The position numbers and the translations under genes were made by a program. From Bradyrhizobium sp. AZCC 1721 (GTDB taxonomy: Bacteria > Pseudomonadota > Alphaproteobacteria > Rhizobiales > Xanthobacteraceae), in NCBI RefSeq assembly GCF_036924715.1, contig NZ_JAZHSB010000001.1, positions 7,090,878 to 7,154,877 of the forward strand: a stretch of DNA of 64,000 nt. Direction: 5' to 3'. Every line of letters starts with the position of its first letter. Position 1 is the stretch's first letter. This document shows positions 39,774 to 47,909 of this stretch, in pieces. The notes below the pieces were generated by a model. The model did no database searches. It saw only the letters and a list, made by a program, of their open reading frames with translations, and was not told where the DNA came from.

Positions 39774-39802
39774 TTGACTTTCACCCCATCCGAGGGTTTA
39801 AC
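39774..39802 (+). promoter_or_regulatory. Candidate sigma-70-type promoter upstream of ffh
   Basis: TTGACT (39774-39779), a 17-bp spacer, then TTTAAC (39797-39802), in the 489-bp gap before ffh. It is about 290 bases from the ffh start, with a palindromic repeat in between, so the assignment to ffh is tentative. Confidence 0.35.
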
Positions 39803-39942
39803 CCGCCCACTTTCTCGGAAAGACGTTCTTTTCGACCCGCCGCCCGGCCCATGAGACCGGAGGCCAACGCCCGACAGCGCGATGCGCCCTCGGGCGCGAA
39901 AGTGTTTGGAATATCGTTTTGGCGTTTGGCGCCAGAGCGCAT

Positions 39943-40045
39943 ACGTCGTCACCCGCGCAGGCGGGTGATCCAGTATCCCAGAGCAGCTCGTTTAAACCGA
40001 GAGGCTGCGGCGTACTGGATACCCCGCTTTCGCGGAGTATGACGG
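39943..40045. repeat. Palindromic repeat (CCAGTACGCCGCGG family)
   Basis: Begins CGTCACCCGCGCAGGCGGGT with GATCCAGTATCCCAGAG and ends CTGCGGCGTACTGGATACCC plus CGCTTTCGCGGAGTATGACG. It sits just upstream of ffh. The rest of the 39605-40093 gap contains only the candidate promoter and no ORF I can support. Confidence 0.85.
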
Positions 40046-40093
40046 CGGTGGGTTAGGCAGCGCCTGCCGCGTGCAGGACAAAGGACAACGGCA

Positions 40094-41644
40094 TTGTTCG
40101 ACAATCTGTCGGAAAAGCTTGGTGGGATACTCGATCGGCTGACGGGCCGCGGCTCGCTGTCGGAGGCCGACGTCGACGCCGCGATGCGCGAGGTGCGCCG
40201 CGCGCTGCTGGAAGCCGACGTTGCGCTTGAGGTGGTCCGAAGCTTCACCGAGCGCGTCCGCGAGCAGGCGGTCGGCGCCACCGTCGTCAAGTCGGTCACG
40301 CCAGGCCAGATGGTGGTCAAGATCGTCCATGACGAGCTGATCGCCACCCTCGGCGCGGACGGACAGACCATCGATCTCAACGCGGTGCCGCCGGTCGCCA
40401 TCATGATGGTCGGTCTCCAAGGCTCCGGCAAGACCACCACCACCGCAAAGCTCGCCCGCCGCATGACCCAGCGCGACAAGCGCAAGGTGCTGATGGCCTC
40501 GCTCGACATCTACCGCCCGGCGGCGATGGAGCAACTGGCCGTGCTGGGGCGCGACCTCGACATCCCGACGCTGCCGATCGTGACGGGGCAAAAGCCGGCG
40601 CAAATTGCAAAACGCGCACTCGAAGCCGGCAAGCTCGGCGGCTACGACGTGGTGCTGCTCGACACCGCCGGCCGCACCACGCTCGACGAAGAGATGATGA
40701 GCGAGGCGGCCGAGATCAAAGCCACGGCCAATCCGCATGAAGTGCTGCTGGTCGCGGACTCCCTGACCGGCCAGGACGCGGTCAACCTCGCGCGCGCCTT
40801 CGATCAGCGCGTCGGCCTCACCGGCATCGTGCTGACGCGCGTTGACGGCGACGGCCGCGGCGGCGCCGCGCTGTCGATGCGCGCGGTCACGGGAAAACCG
40901 ATCAAGCTGATCGGCACCGGCGAAAAGACGGACGCGCTGGAAGACTTTCACCCCAGCCGCATTGCCGGCCGCATCCTCGGAATGGGCGACGTGGTGTCGC
41001 TGGTCGAACGCGCGGCGGCGAATATCGACGCCGAAAAGGCCGCGCGCACCGCCGAGCGGATGCGCAAGGGCCAGTTCGACCTCAACGACATGCGCGAGCA
41101 GTTGCTGCAGATGGCGAATATGGGCGGCATCAGCGGCTTGATGGGCATGATGCCGGGCATTGCCAAGATGAAGAACCAGATTGCGGCAGCCGGCATCGAC
41201 GACAAGATTTTGAAGCGCCAGGTCGCGATCATCGATTCGATGACACGGGCTGAGCGCAAGAACCCGGACATTTTGAAGGCCAGCCGCAAGAAGCGCATCG
41301 CCGCCGGCGCCGGCCAGAATGTCGAGCAGGTCAATAAGCTCCTGAAGATGCACCGGAACATGGCCGACGTGATGAAGGCGATGGGTTCGGGCAAGCGCGG
41401 CCCGCTCGCCGGCATCGCGCAGGCGATGGGTTTTGGCGGCGGCATGAAGCCGCCTTCGCCGGAAGAGATGAAGGCGCTGGCGGACAAGATGCAGGGCGGC
41501 GCCGGTCCAGGCGGCCTGCCGAATTTGCCCAAGGATCTTCCCACCGGCCTGCGCCAGGGATTGCCGAATCTGCCGGGGCTTACCGGGCTGAGCGGCAAGC
41601 CGAACCTGCCGGGCCTCGGCGGCTTTCCGGGGAAGAAGAAATGA
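40094..41644 (+). CDS. ffh: Signal recognition particle protein Ffh
   Basis: SRP54 GTPase of 516 residues that binds signal sequences and 4.5S RNA. The N domain begins MFDNLSEKLGGILDRLTGRG. The G domain has VGLQGSGKTTTTAKLARR (G1 at 107-114), DTAGRTTLDEEMM and TRVDGDGRGGAAL. The methionine-rich M domain (about 325-450) contains DMREQLLQMANMGGISGLMG and SRKKRIAAGAGQNVEQVNKLL. A Gly/Pro/Leu-rich tail follows (GLPNLPGLTGLSGKPNLPGL). The start codon is TTG, fixed by the family N-terminus; AAAGGA lies upstream. It heads the rpsP cluster but is separated from rpsP by a repeat. Confidence 0.95.
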   Translation: MFDNLSEKLGGILDRLTGRGSLSEADVDAAMREVRRALLEADVALEVVRSFTERVREQAVGATVVKSVTPGQMVVKIVHDELIATLGADGQTIDLNAVPPVAIMMVGLQGSGKTTTTAKLARRMTQRDKRKVLMASLDIYRPAAMEQLAVLGRDLDIPTLPIVTGQKPAQIAKRALEAGKLGGYDVVLLDTAGRTTLDEEMMSEAAEIKATANPHEVLLVADSLTGQDAVNLARAFDQRVGLTGIVLTRVDGDGRGGAALSMRAVTGKPIKLIGTGEKTDALEDFHPSRIAGRILGMGDVVSLVERAAANIDAEKAARTAERMRKGQFDLNDMREQLLQMANMGGISGLMGMMPGIAKMKNQIAAAGIDDKILKRQVAIIDSMTRAERKNPDILKASRKKRIAAGAGQNVEQVNKLLKMHRNMADVMKAMGSGKRGPLAGIAQAMGFGGGMKPPSPEEMKALADKMQGGAGPGGLPNLPKDLPTGLRQGLPNLPGLTGLSGKPNLPGLGGFPGKKK

Positions 41645-41649
41645 GGACA

Positions 41650-41737
41650 CCGTCATTGCGAGCGAAGCGAAGCAATCCATCGATCCGCGGAAAGAAAGAG
41701 TGGATTGCTTCGTCTCTTCGCTCCTCGCAATGACGCC
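41650..41737. repeat. Palindromic repeat, GTCATTGCGAGCGAAGCGAAGC family
   Basis: CGTCATTGCGAGCGAAGCGA ... AGCAATCCA, mirrored by TGGATTGCTTCGTCTCTTCG and CTCGCAATGACG. It lies between ffh and rpsP, and can form one long hairpin. Confidence 0.9.
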
Positions 41738-41786
41738 AATTCACACCGTTCAGATCATCGAGTTTTACATTTAACAGGAGAACTAA

Positions 41787-42119
41787 ATGTCAGTCGTTAT
41801 CCGCCTCGCTCGCGCAGGCACCAAGAAGCGTCCGGTCTATCACGTCGTCGTCGCCGACTCGCGCTTTCCCCGCGACGGCCGCTTCATCGAGCGTCTCGGC
41901 CACTTCAATCCGCTGCTGCCGAAGGACAATGAATCGCGGCTGAAGCTCGACATGGACAAGGTGAAGTCCTGGCTCGCCAAGGGCGCGCAGCCGTCGGATC
42001 GCGTGACGCGCTTCCTGGATGCGGCCGGTGTCGTCAAGCGCGCCGCCCGCAACAACCCGGAAAAGGCCGTGCCGCGCAAGGAGCGCAAGGCTCGCGCCGA
42101 AGCCGCCGCGAAGGCGTAA
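41787..42119 (+). CDS. rpsP: 30S ribosomal protein bS16
   Basis: Small-subunit protein S16, 110 residues: SVVIRLARAGTKKRPVYHVV at the N-terminus, then DSRFPRDGRFIERLGHFNPL and WLAKGAQPSDRVTRFLDAAG. A basic Ala/Lys-rich C-terminal extension (about 87-110), common in alphaproteobacteria, follows. A strong AGGAG precedes the ATG. It is first of rpsP-rimM-trmD-rplS, the conserved cluster. Confidence 0.97.
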   Translation: MSVVIRLARAGTKKRPVYHVVVADSRFPRDGRFIERLGHFNPLLPKDNESRLKLDMDKVKSWLAKGAQPSDRVTRFLDAAGVVKRAARNNPEKAVPRKERKARAEAAAKA

Positions 42120-42138
42120 GGCTTAGCGGCGCGCGACG

Positions 42139-42663
42139 GTGAAAACACCGATTTGCGTCGCCCGTATCGGCGCCGCGCATGGCGTGCGCGGCGCGGTGAA
42201 ACTGTGGACGTTCACCGAGGATCCGCTGGCCGTAAAGCAATACGGCCCGCTGATGACCAAAGACGGCGCGCGCCAGTTCGAGGTGACGCATGTCCGCGAG
42301 GCCAAAGACCATCTAGTGGCGACGCTGAAGGGCATCGCCACCCGCGACGACGCCGAGCGGCTCAATGGCCTCGAACTCTATGTCGCCCGCGACAAATTGC
42401 CTGAGACCGACGAGGGCGAGTATTACCACGCCGACCTGATCGGACTTGCCGCCGTCAACGCCGCGGGCGAGCCGCTCGGCCGCGTGATTGCGATTCACAA
42501 TTTCGGGGCCGGCGACATTATCGAGATCGCGCCTCCGCAAGGCGCCACTATGCTGCTGCCGTTCACCAATGCAGTCGTGCCGACGGTCGATCTGGCGAAT
42601 GGCCGCGTGGTGATCGAGCTGCCGCAGGAAATCGAAGGCGACGACGCTCCGACGCTTACGTGA
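42139..42663 (+). CDS. rimM: Ribosome maturation factor RimM
   Basis: 30S maturation factor that binds uS19, 174 residues. The N-terminal beta-barrel has CVARIGAAHGVRGAVKLWTF and the PRC-barrel half has YYHADLIGLAAVNAAGEPLG and GATMLLPFTNAVVPTVDLAN. It begins with GTG, 19 bases after the rpsP stop. It ends 10 bases before trmD. Confidence 0.95.
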   Translation: MKTPICVARIGAAHGVRGAVKLWTFTEDPLAVKQYGPLMTKDGARQFEVTHVREAKDHLVATLKGIATRDDAERLNGLELYVARDKLPETDEGEYYHADLIGLAAVNAAGEPLGRVIAIHNFGAGDIIEIAPPQGATMLLPFTNAVVPTVDLANGRVVIELPQEIEGDDAPTLT

Positions 42664-42673
42664 TGGGTTTTGT

Positions 42674-43393
42674 ATGACCTGGCGCGCCACCATTCTCACC
42701 CTCTTCCCCGAGATGTTTCCCGGGCCGCTCGGCGTCAGCCTGGCCGGCAAGGCGCTGGCCTCCGGGCTGTGGGAGTTGGAGGCGCGCGACATCAGGGACT
42801 CCGCCACGGACCGTCACCGCAGCGTCGACGACACGCCGGCCGGCGGCGGTCCCGGCATGGTGCTGCGGGCGGACATTCTGGCCGCGGCGATCGACGCCGC
42901 GGATATCTCTCCCGACCGACCGCGCCTCCTGATGAGCCCGCGGGGTCGGCCATTGACCCAGCCCATGGTTGCCGAATTTGCCACAGGACCCGGGCCCCTG
43001 ATCGTCTGCGGCCGGTTCGAGGGGGTCGATCAGCGGGTCATCGAGGCACGGAACCTCGAAGAGGTCTCGGTCGGTGACTACGTTCTGTCAGGAGGCGAAA
43101 TCGCCGCGATGGCCCTGATCGACGCCTGCGTCCGGCTTTTGCCGGGGGTGATGGGCAAGCAGACCTCGGGAGTAGACGAAAGCTTCTCCGAGGGACTACT
43201 GGAATACCCCCAGTTTACGCGGCCGCAGGAGTTCGAGGGCCGCGGCATCCCCGAAATCCTGACCTCCGGCGATCATGCCAAGGTGGCGGCATGGCGGAGG
43301 GCCGAGGCCGAGGCGCTGACCCGGGCGCGGCGGCCGGATTTATGGGCGGCGAGGGGCGGCCAAAAAGGCACAAAAAGCACGACAGACGGGTGA
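42674..43393 (+). CDS. trmD: tRNA (guanine-N1)-methyltransferase TrmD
   Basis: SPOUT methyltransferase making m1G37, 239 residues. It contains MTWRATILTLFPEMFPGPLG, the catalytic-loop Asp region (STATDR-type DSATDRHRSVDDTPAGGGPG), the SAM trefoil knot CGRFEGVDQRVIEA and DYVLSGGEIAAMALIDA, and the PQFTRPQEFEG tRNA-contact segment. It is translationally adjacent to rimM; a 108-base gap follows before rplS. Confidence 0.97.
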   Translation: MTWRATILTLFPEMFPGPLGVSLAGKALASGLWELEARDIRDSATDRHRSVDDTPAGGGPGMVLRADILAAAIDAADISPDRPRLLMSPRGRPLTQPMVAEFATGPGPLIVCGRFEGVDQRVIEARNLEEVSVGDYVLSGGEIAAMALIDACVRLLPGVMGKQTSGVDESFSEGLLEYPQFTRPQEFEGRGIPEILTSGDHAKVAAWRRAEAEALTRARRPDLWAARGGQKGTKSTTDG

Positions 43394-43501
43394 CAAGCGG
43401 CCGCCTATGCCTTATACGAGCGCCAAATCCGCACACGCGCAGGATAGATGGACGTTTGCGCAGCCCCCGAAAGGCTGGGCGCGCCGCCGATGGAGATTTC
43501 A

Positions 43502-43882
43502 ATGAACCTCATTCAACAGCTCGAAAAAGAGCAATTCGAAAAACTGTCGGCGACCAAGTCGATCCCCGAATTCGGCCCCGGCGATACCGTGATCGTCAAC
43601 GTCAAGGTGGTCGAAGGCGAGCGCACCCGCGTGCAGGCCTATGAAGGCGTCTGCATCGGCCGTTCCGGCGGCGGGCTCAACGAGAGCTTCACCGTCCGCA
43701 AGATTTCCTACGGCGAAGGCGTGGAGCGCGTGTTCCCGGTGATGTCGCCGATGATCGACTCGATCAAGGTGGTGCGCCGCGGCAAGGTGCGCCGCGCCAA
43801 GCTGTATTACCTGCGCAGCCTGCGCGGCAAGTCGGCCCGCATCGTCGAGAAGCAGGACCGCGCCGCCGCCGTCGGCGAGTAA
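43502..43882 (+). CDS. rplS: 50S ribosomal protein bL19
   Basis: Large-subunit protein L19, 126 residues, located at the subunit interface. The segments FGPGDTVIVNVKVVEGERTR, YEGVCIGRSGGGLNESFTVR and SIKVVRRGKVRRAKLYYLR are diagnostic. The start is placed at MNLIQQLEKEQFEKL, after GGAGATTTCA; the 18 upstream in-frame codons are leader sequence. A strong terminator follows 23 bases after the stop, ending the cluster. Confidence 0.97.
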   Translation: MNLIQQLEKEQFEKLSATKSIPEFGPGDTVIVNVKVVEGERTRVQAYEGVCIGRSGGGLNESFTVRKISYGEGVERVFPVMSPMIDSIKVVRRGKVRRAKLYYLRSLRGKSARIVEKQDRAAAVGE

Positions 43883-43904
43883 CTTTTCCCGAACGGGATG
43901 CGAC

Positions 43905-43936
43905 AAAAGCGCGGGGTTTTGCCCCGCGCTTTTTTG
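43905..43936 (+). terminator. Rho-independent terminator after rplS
   Basis: Stem AAAAGCGCGGGG / CCCCGCGCTTTT with a short T-rich loop, followed by TT and GTT. It ends the rpsP-rimM-trmD-rplS transcript. Confidence 0.93.
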
Positions 43937-43947
43937 TTGCGCCTCCA

Positions 43948-44063
43948 CGTCATTGCGAGCGCAGCGAAGCAATCCATCTATCCCCGTTCCGAGAAATGGA
44001 TTGCTTCGCTCCGCTCGCAATGACGGGGAGAGACCAAGGCCGGACCCACTCCTCGCAATGACG
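43948..44063. repeat. Palindromic repeat, GTCATTGCGAGCG family
   Basis: CGTCATTGCGAGCGCAGCGA ... AGCAATCCAT, mirrored by ATGGATTGCTTCGCTCCGCT and CGCAATGACGGGG; a partial third arm CTCGCAATGACGG is appended. It lies between the rplS terminator and the leuC promoter region. Confidence 0.88.
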
Positions 44064-44110
44064 GTGGCAACAAACGCATATCGCACTTGGATGTGCCATG
44101 TGATATGAGG

Positions 44111-44125
44111 CTGGAATGGTTCTAG
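44111..44125. promoter_or_regulatory. Inverted repeat CTGGAA-TGG-TTCTAG upstream of leuC, possible Irr/ICE-type operator
   Basis: A six-base inverted repeat with one mismatch and a 3-bp spacer, about 205 bases before the leuC ATG. Its GGAA/GAA-N3-TTCTA core and spacing match the element upstream of acnA (27865-27877). leuC and acnA both encode [4Fe-4S] aconitase-superfamily enzymes, which makes shared iron control plausible. The remainder of the 44126-44322 leader shows nothing further that I can support. Confidence 0.35.
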
Positions 44126-44322
44126 ATCGCACCAGCGCCGCCTTCGGCACCGCTCAGCTCGTCGTCATCGACGACCGCTCGCGGCTGCCTGGCCGCTTCT
44201 TCGGGCGGTTCACGACGTCGGCCACGTCCGAGCTTACGCGAGCACCTTGACGCTGCGACGTCTGTAGCTTGCGCCTTTCGCGCTTAACCGCTCACACAGA
44301 ATTTCCTTTGGAGCTTACGCTC

Positions 44323-45729
44323 ATGTCTAAACCGACTACGCTGTACGACAAGATCTGGAACGACCATCTGGTGCACGAAGCCGAAGACGGCACCTGTCTG
44401 CTCTATATCGACCGCCATCTGGTGCATGAAGTGACTTCGCCGCAGGCGTTCGAAGGCCTGCGCGCGACGGGGCGCAAGGTTCGCGCGCCGGAGAAGACGC
44501 TCGCCGTCGTCGACCACAACGTGCCGACGACCGATCGCACAAAGCCCAATCCCGACCCTGAGAGCGCCGAGCAGATCAAGGCGCTGGCGGAGAACGCGAA
44601 GGAATTCGGCATCGAATATTACAACGAGTTCGACAAGCGCCAGGGCATCGTGCACGTGATCGGTCCCGAGCAGGGCTTTACCCTGCCCGGCACCACCATC
44701 GTCTGCGGTGACAGCCACACCTCCACCCATGGCGCGTTCGGCGCGCTGGCGCATGGCATCGGTACGTCCGAAGTCGAGCACGTGCTGGCGACGCAGACGC
44801 TGATCCAGAAGAAGGCGAAGAACATGCGCGCGGTGGTCGACGGCAAGTTGCCCGACGGCGTCACCGGCAAGGACATCATCCTCGCGATCATCGGCGAGAT
44901 CGGCACCGCGGGCGGCACCGGCTACGTGCTGGAATATGCCGGCGATGCGATCCGTGCGCTGACGATGGAAGGCCGCATGACGGTCTGCAACATGTCGATC
45001 GAAGGCGGCGCCCGCGCCGGCCTGGTCGCGCCGGACGAAAAGGCGTTCGAATTCCTGAAAGGCCGCCCGAAGTCGCCGAAGGGCGCCGATTGGGACGCCG
45101 CGATGCGTTATTGGGAAAAGCTGCGTTCCGATGAGGGCGCCCATTTCGACCACGAGATCCGGCTGGACGCGGCAAAGCTGCCGCCGATCGTGACCTGGGG
45201 TACCTCGCCCGAGGACGTGGTGTCGATCTCGGGCTTCGTGCCCGATCCCGACAAGATCGAGGACGAGGCCAAGCGGCTCTCAAAGCACCGCGCGCTGAAG
45301 TATATGGGCCTGACGGCGGGAACGAAGATCACCGACATCAAGCTCGATCGCGTCTTCATCGGCTCCTGCACCAACGGCCGCATCGAGGATCTGCGCGCCG
45401 CCGCAAAGATCGCCGAGGGCAAGACCGTCAGCGCCAACGTCAATGCGATGATCGTGCCGGGCTCAGGCATCGTGAAGGAGCAGGCAGAAGCCGAAGGCCT
45501 CGACAAGATCTTCATCAAGGCCGGCTTCGAATGGCGCGAGCCGGGCTGCTCGATGTGCCTTGCGATGAACCCGGACAAGCTGAGGCCGGAAGAGCGCTGC
45601 GCCTCGACCTCGAACCGCAATTTCGAGGGCCGCCAGGGTTTCAAGGGCCGCACCCACCTGGTGTCGCCCGCGATGGCTGCTGCGGCGGCGATCGCCGGAC
45701 ACTTCGTCGACGTCCGGGACTGGCGCTAA
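44323..45729 (+). CDS. leuC: 3-isopropylmalate dehydratase, large subunit
   Basis: Catalytic subunit of isopropylmalate isomerase in leucine synthesis, 468 residues. The [4Fe-4S] ligands are C349 (FIGSCTNGRIEDL) and C409/C412 (EPGCSMCLAMNPD). It also contains LLYIDRHLVHEVTSPQAFEG and CGDSHTSTHGAFGALAHGIG. The start is at MSKPTTLYDKIWNDHLV; upstream in-frame codons lack conservation. Its partner leuD lies 3.1 kb downstream on the same strand, beyond a group of exported-protein genes, so the two are probably not one operon. Confidence 0.97.
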   Translation: MSKPTTLYDKIWNDHLVHEAEDGTCLLYIDRHLVHEVTSPQAFEGLRATGRKVRAPEKTLAVVDHNVPTTDRTKPNPDPESAEQIKALAENAKEFGIEYYNEFDKRQGIVHVIGPEQGFTLPGTTIVCGDSHTSTHGAFGALAHGIGTSEVEHVLATQTLIQKKAKNMRAVVDGKLPDGVTGKDIILAIIGEIGTAGGTGYVLEYAGDAIRALTMEGRMTVCNMSIEGGARAGLVAPDEKAFEFLKGRPKSPKGADWDAAMRYWEKLRSDEGAHFDHEIRLDAAKLPPIVTWGTSPEDVVSISGFVPDPDKIEDEAKRLSKHRALKYMGLTAGTKITDIKLDRVFIGSCTNGRIEDLRAAAKIAEGKTVSANVNAMIVPGSGIVKEQAEAEGLDKIFIKAGFEWREPGCSMCLAMNPDKLRPEERCASTSNRNFEGRQGFKGRTHLVSPAMAAAAAIAGHFVDVRDWR

Positions 45730-45832
45730 CGCTTTCCTTTGTCTCGATAGCGAGACATTCCGGAAACGGCCCGTTAACAGGCAAAGCGCACACTGGTCCC
45801 TTGCGGAGCGCTTTCGCGAGGGACTCTTGGCC

Positions 45833-46045
45833 GTGACCGACAAGTCTGAATTTGTCGATATGATCAGCGAGGCGACGCGGCAGGTGCGGCGCCGCACGAC
45901 GCCGCGCATCGTCGACCTCCAGCCTGTCGCCACCAAGGAAGCCTCGCGCCTCAGCCACTGGCCACCGGAGCACTGGCAGCAATGGCGGATGGAGACGCTG
46001 ACGCCTTGGAAGCTCAAGCCGTGGCGGGGCAAGGATTGGGATTGA
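45833..46045 (+). CDS. Small tryptophan-rich hypothetical protein
   Basis: A 70-residue soluble protein starting at GTG (an in-frame TTG six bases earlier is possible). The C-terminal half is rich in tryptophan (SHWPPEHWQQWRMETLTPWK, then LKPWRGKDWD). No domain is recognised. It is followed by two copies of the 16-base direct repeat GTTACCTGAAAACAGG (46055-46090) and a strong terminator, supporting a real transcription unit. Function unknown. Confidence 0.6.
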   Translation: MTDKSEFVDMISEATRQVRRRTTPRIVDLQPVATKEASRLSHWPPEHWQQWRMETLTPWKLKPWRGKDWD

Positions 46046-46082
46046 GCCAGTAGTGTTACCTGAAAACAGGAGCGTTACCTGA

Positions 46083-46110
46083 AAACAGGCGCCCTTTCGG
46101 GCGCCTGTTT
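46083..46110. terminator. Strong hairpin terminator, usable in both directions
   Basis: A perfect 12-bp stem AAACAGGCGCCC / GGGCGCCTGTTT with loop TTTC. It lies between convergent genes ending at 46045 and 46125. The A-run on the left and T-run on the right allow termination from both sides. Confidence 0.9.
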
Positions 46111-46124
46111 CATTTCAACCTGTC

Positions 46125-46718
46125 TCACCAATAGGCGTAGTAGCGGTGGCGCCACCACCAGGGCGGCCTGCAGATCCTGCGCGGCCCATAATAGGTCCAG
46201 ATCACGCGGCAGCGCAGCGGATAATAGTAGGCCGGATACGTATAGTAGGCCGGCGCGAAGTAGAAGCGGCTGTGGAAGTGACGCCGGTGGTGGAAGTGTG
46301 GGCGATGAAAGGCGTGACGATGTACGAAGCGGGGTCCGCCGCCATGGAAGACGGGTGCCGGACGAAAGCCGCCACGGTGGATCGCCAACCCACCGCCTCT
46401 GAACCCGCCGCCGTGAAAGGCCGCTCCGCCGCCGCGGAAGCCGCCGCCATGGAAACCGCCGCCGCCACCACCGCGAAAGCCGCCGCCGGCGAAACCGCCA
46501 CCGCCGCCGCCGCGGAAGCCACCGCCGATCGTCGGGCTGCGGTGTTGAATCTCGGTCGTCAGTCCGTCGGTTGCATATTTCGCTGACGGCGCCGTTCCGG
46601 GGGTTGCTAGCGAAAGCGCCTCGGCGCGCTGTTGTGATGCCGCTGCGAGCGCGAATACTGCCGCAGCCGTAACGCCCAGACGGCGGACCAGGCCGCGTCC
46701 GGGTTCGGATGTTGTCAT
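46125..46718 (-). CDS. Exported Gly-rich/His-rich low-complexity protein
   Basis: A 197-residue protein. The signal peptide (LVRRLGVTAAAVFALAAASQ) ends near AEA. The mature part starts with ALSLATPG, followed by a glycine-rich region of GGGFRGGGGGGF-type repeats (about 65-110), a His/Phe-rich stretch (HRHAFHRPHFHHRRHFHSRF) and a Tyr/Trp/Arg-rich C-terminus (YYGPRRICRPPWWWRHRYYA). No enzyme motif is present. The ALSL-x2-PG motif after the signal peptide recurs in the 47349-47618 gene. It is possibly a surface or metal-binding protein. Confidence 0.75.
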   Translation of the reverse strand: MTTSEPGRGLVRRLGVTAAAVFALAAASQQRAEALSLATPGTAPSAKYATDGLTTEIQHRSPTIGGGFRGGGGGGFAGGGFRGGGGGGFHGGGFRGGGAAFHGGGFRGGGLAIHRGGFRPAPVFHGGGPRFVHRHAFHRPHFHHRRHFHSRFYFAPAYYTYPAYYYPLRCRVIWTYYGPRRICRPPWWWRHRYYAYW

Positions 46719-46907
46719 GGATTATCCTCCCTAACCGGCGACGCGCGCTGCTCTGCGGCTGCTCGCGTCGCGTCCTCTGCGATCGCTCCCAACGTGACGT
46801 TAGAGACAGACACGTGAACGCGCCATGAATGCGCCGACCTCAGCGATGAATGCGCAGGAAAGTGCGTTGAAGAGATTTCTGCGGCTGACAGAAGTTATGC
46901 ACGCTCA

Positions 46908-47216
46908 CTACCAGAACGGTCCAAACCCGATGCCGAAGGTGAACGGCGCGGGCGCGTAATAGGGATACGGCCGATAGTAGACCGGCCGCGCGTAATAATA
47001 GGGCCGGTAGTAATAAGGGCGATAATACGGACGGTAGTACGGACGATAATAGCCATAGTGACGATAGTAGCGCCGTTGCGCGCTCAAATCGGTGGCGTCG
47101 GATGTGCCGGCGCTTTGCGCCTTCGCCTGCGGCGCCGCGGCGGCCCTATCAATCGCCGCCGGCCCGGCGATCGCGAGCGCGCCGACGACAAGGGCTGCAG
47201 AGATCAAGCTCCTCAT
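46908..47216 (-). CDS. Exported Tyr/Arg/Pro-rich low-complexity protein
   Basis: A 102-residue protein with a signal peptide (SLISAALVVGALAIAGPAAI, then DRAAAA). The mature part has DLSAQRRYYRHYGYYRPYYR and further repeats of YYRP, ending FTFGIGFGPFW. The short motif D-[LV]-SAQRR is shared with the gene at 47910-48239. No known domain. The Tyr-rich repeats suggest a structural or surface role; this is inference. Confidence 0.72.
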   Translation of the reverse strand: MRSLISAALVVGALAIAGPAAIDRAAAAPQAKAQSAGTSDATDLSAQRRYYRHYGYYRPYYRPYYRPYYYRPYYYARPVYYRPYPYYAPAPFTFGIGFGPFW

Positions 47217-47348
47217 GATGGACTCCTCTTGCTGAAGCTGATGTCAGAGATAACGGGCGGTAATCTCGCCAGTTTCAAGGCGATCGCTGAAATCGAAACA
47301 GGCCCGCGATGAAGCGGGCCTGTTGGCATCTGCGCCAAGTTGCCGCAA

Positions 47349-47618
47349 TCACCAGCGGTGCCAGTGACGATGATGATGGTGGTGATGGCGATGATGGTGG
47401 TGGTGCCAGCGATGCCACCGATGATGATGGTGATGGTAGCCGTGATGGTAGCCGTGATGTCGCCAATGCACTTCTGTCGTCGCCAACCTGGCATCCTCCT
47501 GAACCGCCGCGGCGGCGCCGGGATTGCTGAGCGACAGCGCATTGGCACGCTCGGCCGGAGCGGCAAACGCCAGCAAGGCACCAACGGCGGCAAGCCCAAA
47601 AACCTTCACTACCTGCAT
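47349..47618 (-). CDS. Exported histidine-rich protein
   Basis: An 89-residue protein with a signal peptide (VVKVFGLAAVGALLAFAAPA, then ERANA). The mature protein starts ALSLSNPGAAAAVQEDARLA and ends in 37 residues dominated by His, Trp and Arg (for example HHGYHHGYHHHHHRWHRWHH). The start is chosen at the ATG preceded by GGAGACTGGAT. The histidine tail could bind divalent metals (nickel, zinc or copper). The underlying DNA is a near-repeat of GATGATGGTGGTGATGG, so its length may vary between strains. Confidence 0.75.
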   Translation of the reverse strand: MQVVKVFGLAAVGALLAFAAPAERANALSLSNPGAAAAVQEDARLATTEVHWRHHGYHHGYHHHHHRWHRWHHHHHRHHHHHHRHWHRW

Positions 47619-47909
47619 ATCCAGTCTCCTCGGGTCGTCGGATGCACGTCTGCGCCGAATGGCTTGCATCAACTAACGGCATCGCCGCGACACGTGCACA
47701 GACTGAAGCAAGTGACTTGAATGCGGTGTGAATGAGTGCGCCATGAACATGAAGAATGCGCCACGAACATGAACGGATGCTGCTTGCCGCGATCTCGCGC
47801 GCACGGTTTGCGCAGACCGCCGTCAGCAACATCAACAGCGTTTGTCCACAGGGCCCTACTCGGCGCCTGTCGGAAAAATGCTCGACAGAAAAATAGAGAG
47901 GGGACGAAT

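Noticed and set aside
39992..41680. 562-codon minus-strand ORF opposite ffh
   Set aside because: Antisense frame in GC-rich DNA; ffh has all SRP54 motifs on the plus strand.
44116..44250. 44-codon ORF in the leuC leader
   Set aside because: Its start codon lies inside the operator-like inverted repeat, it has no ribosome-binding site, and it has no leucine run as an attenuator peptide would.
47349..47480. Possible CRISPR-like short repeats in the GATGATGGTGG tract
   Set aside because: There are no unique spacers or constant repeat length; this is codon repetition for histidine in a secreted protein.
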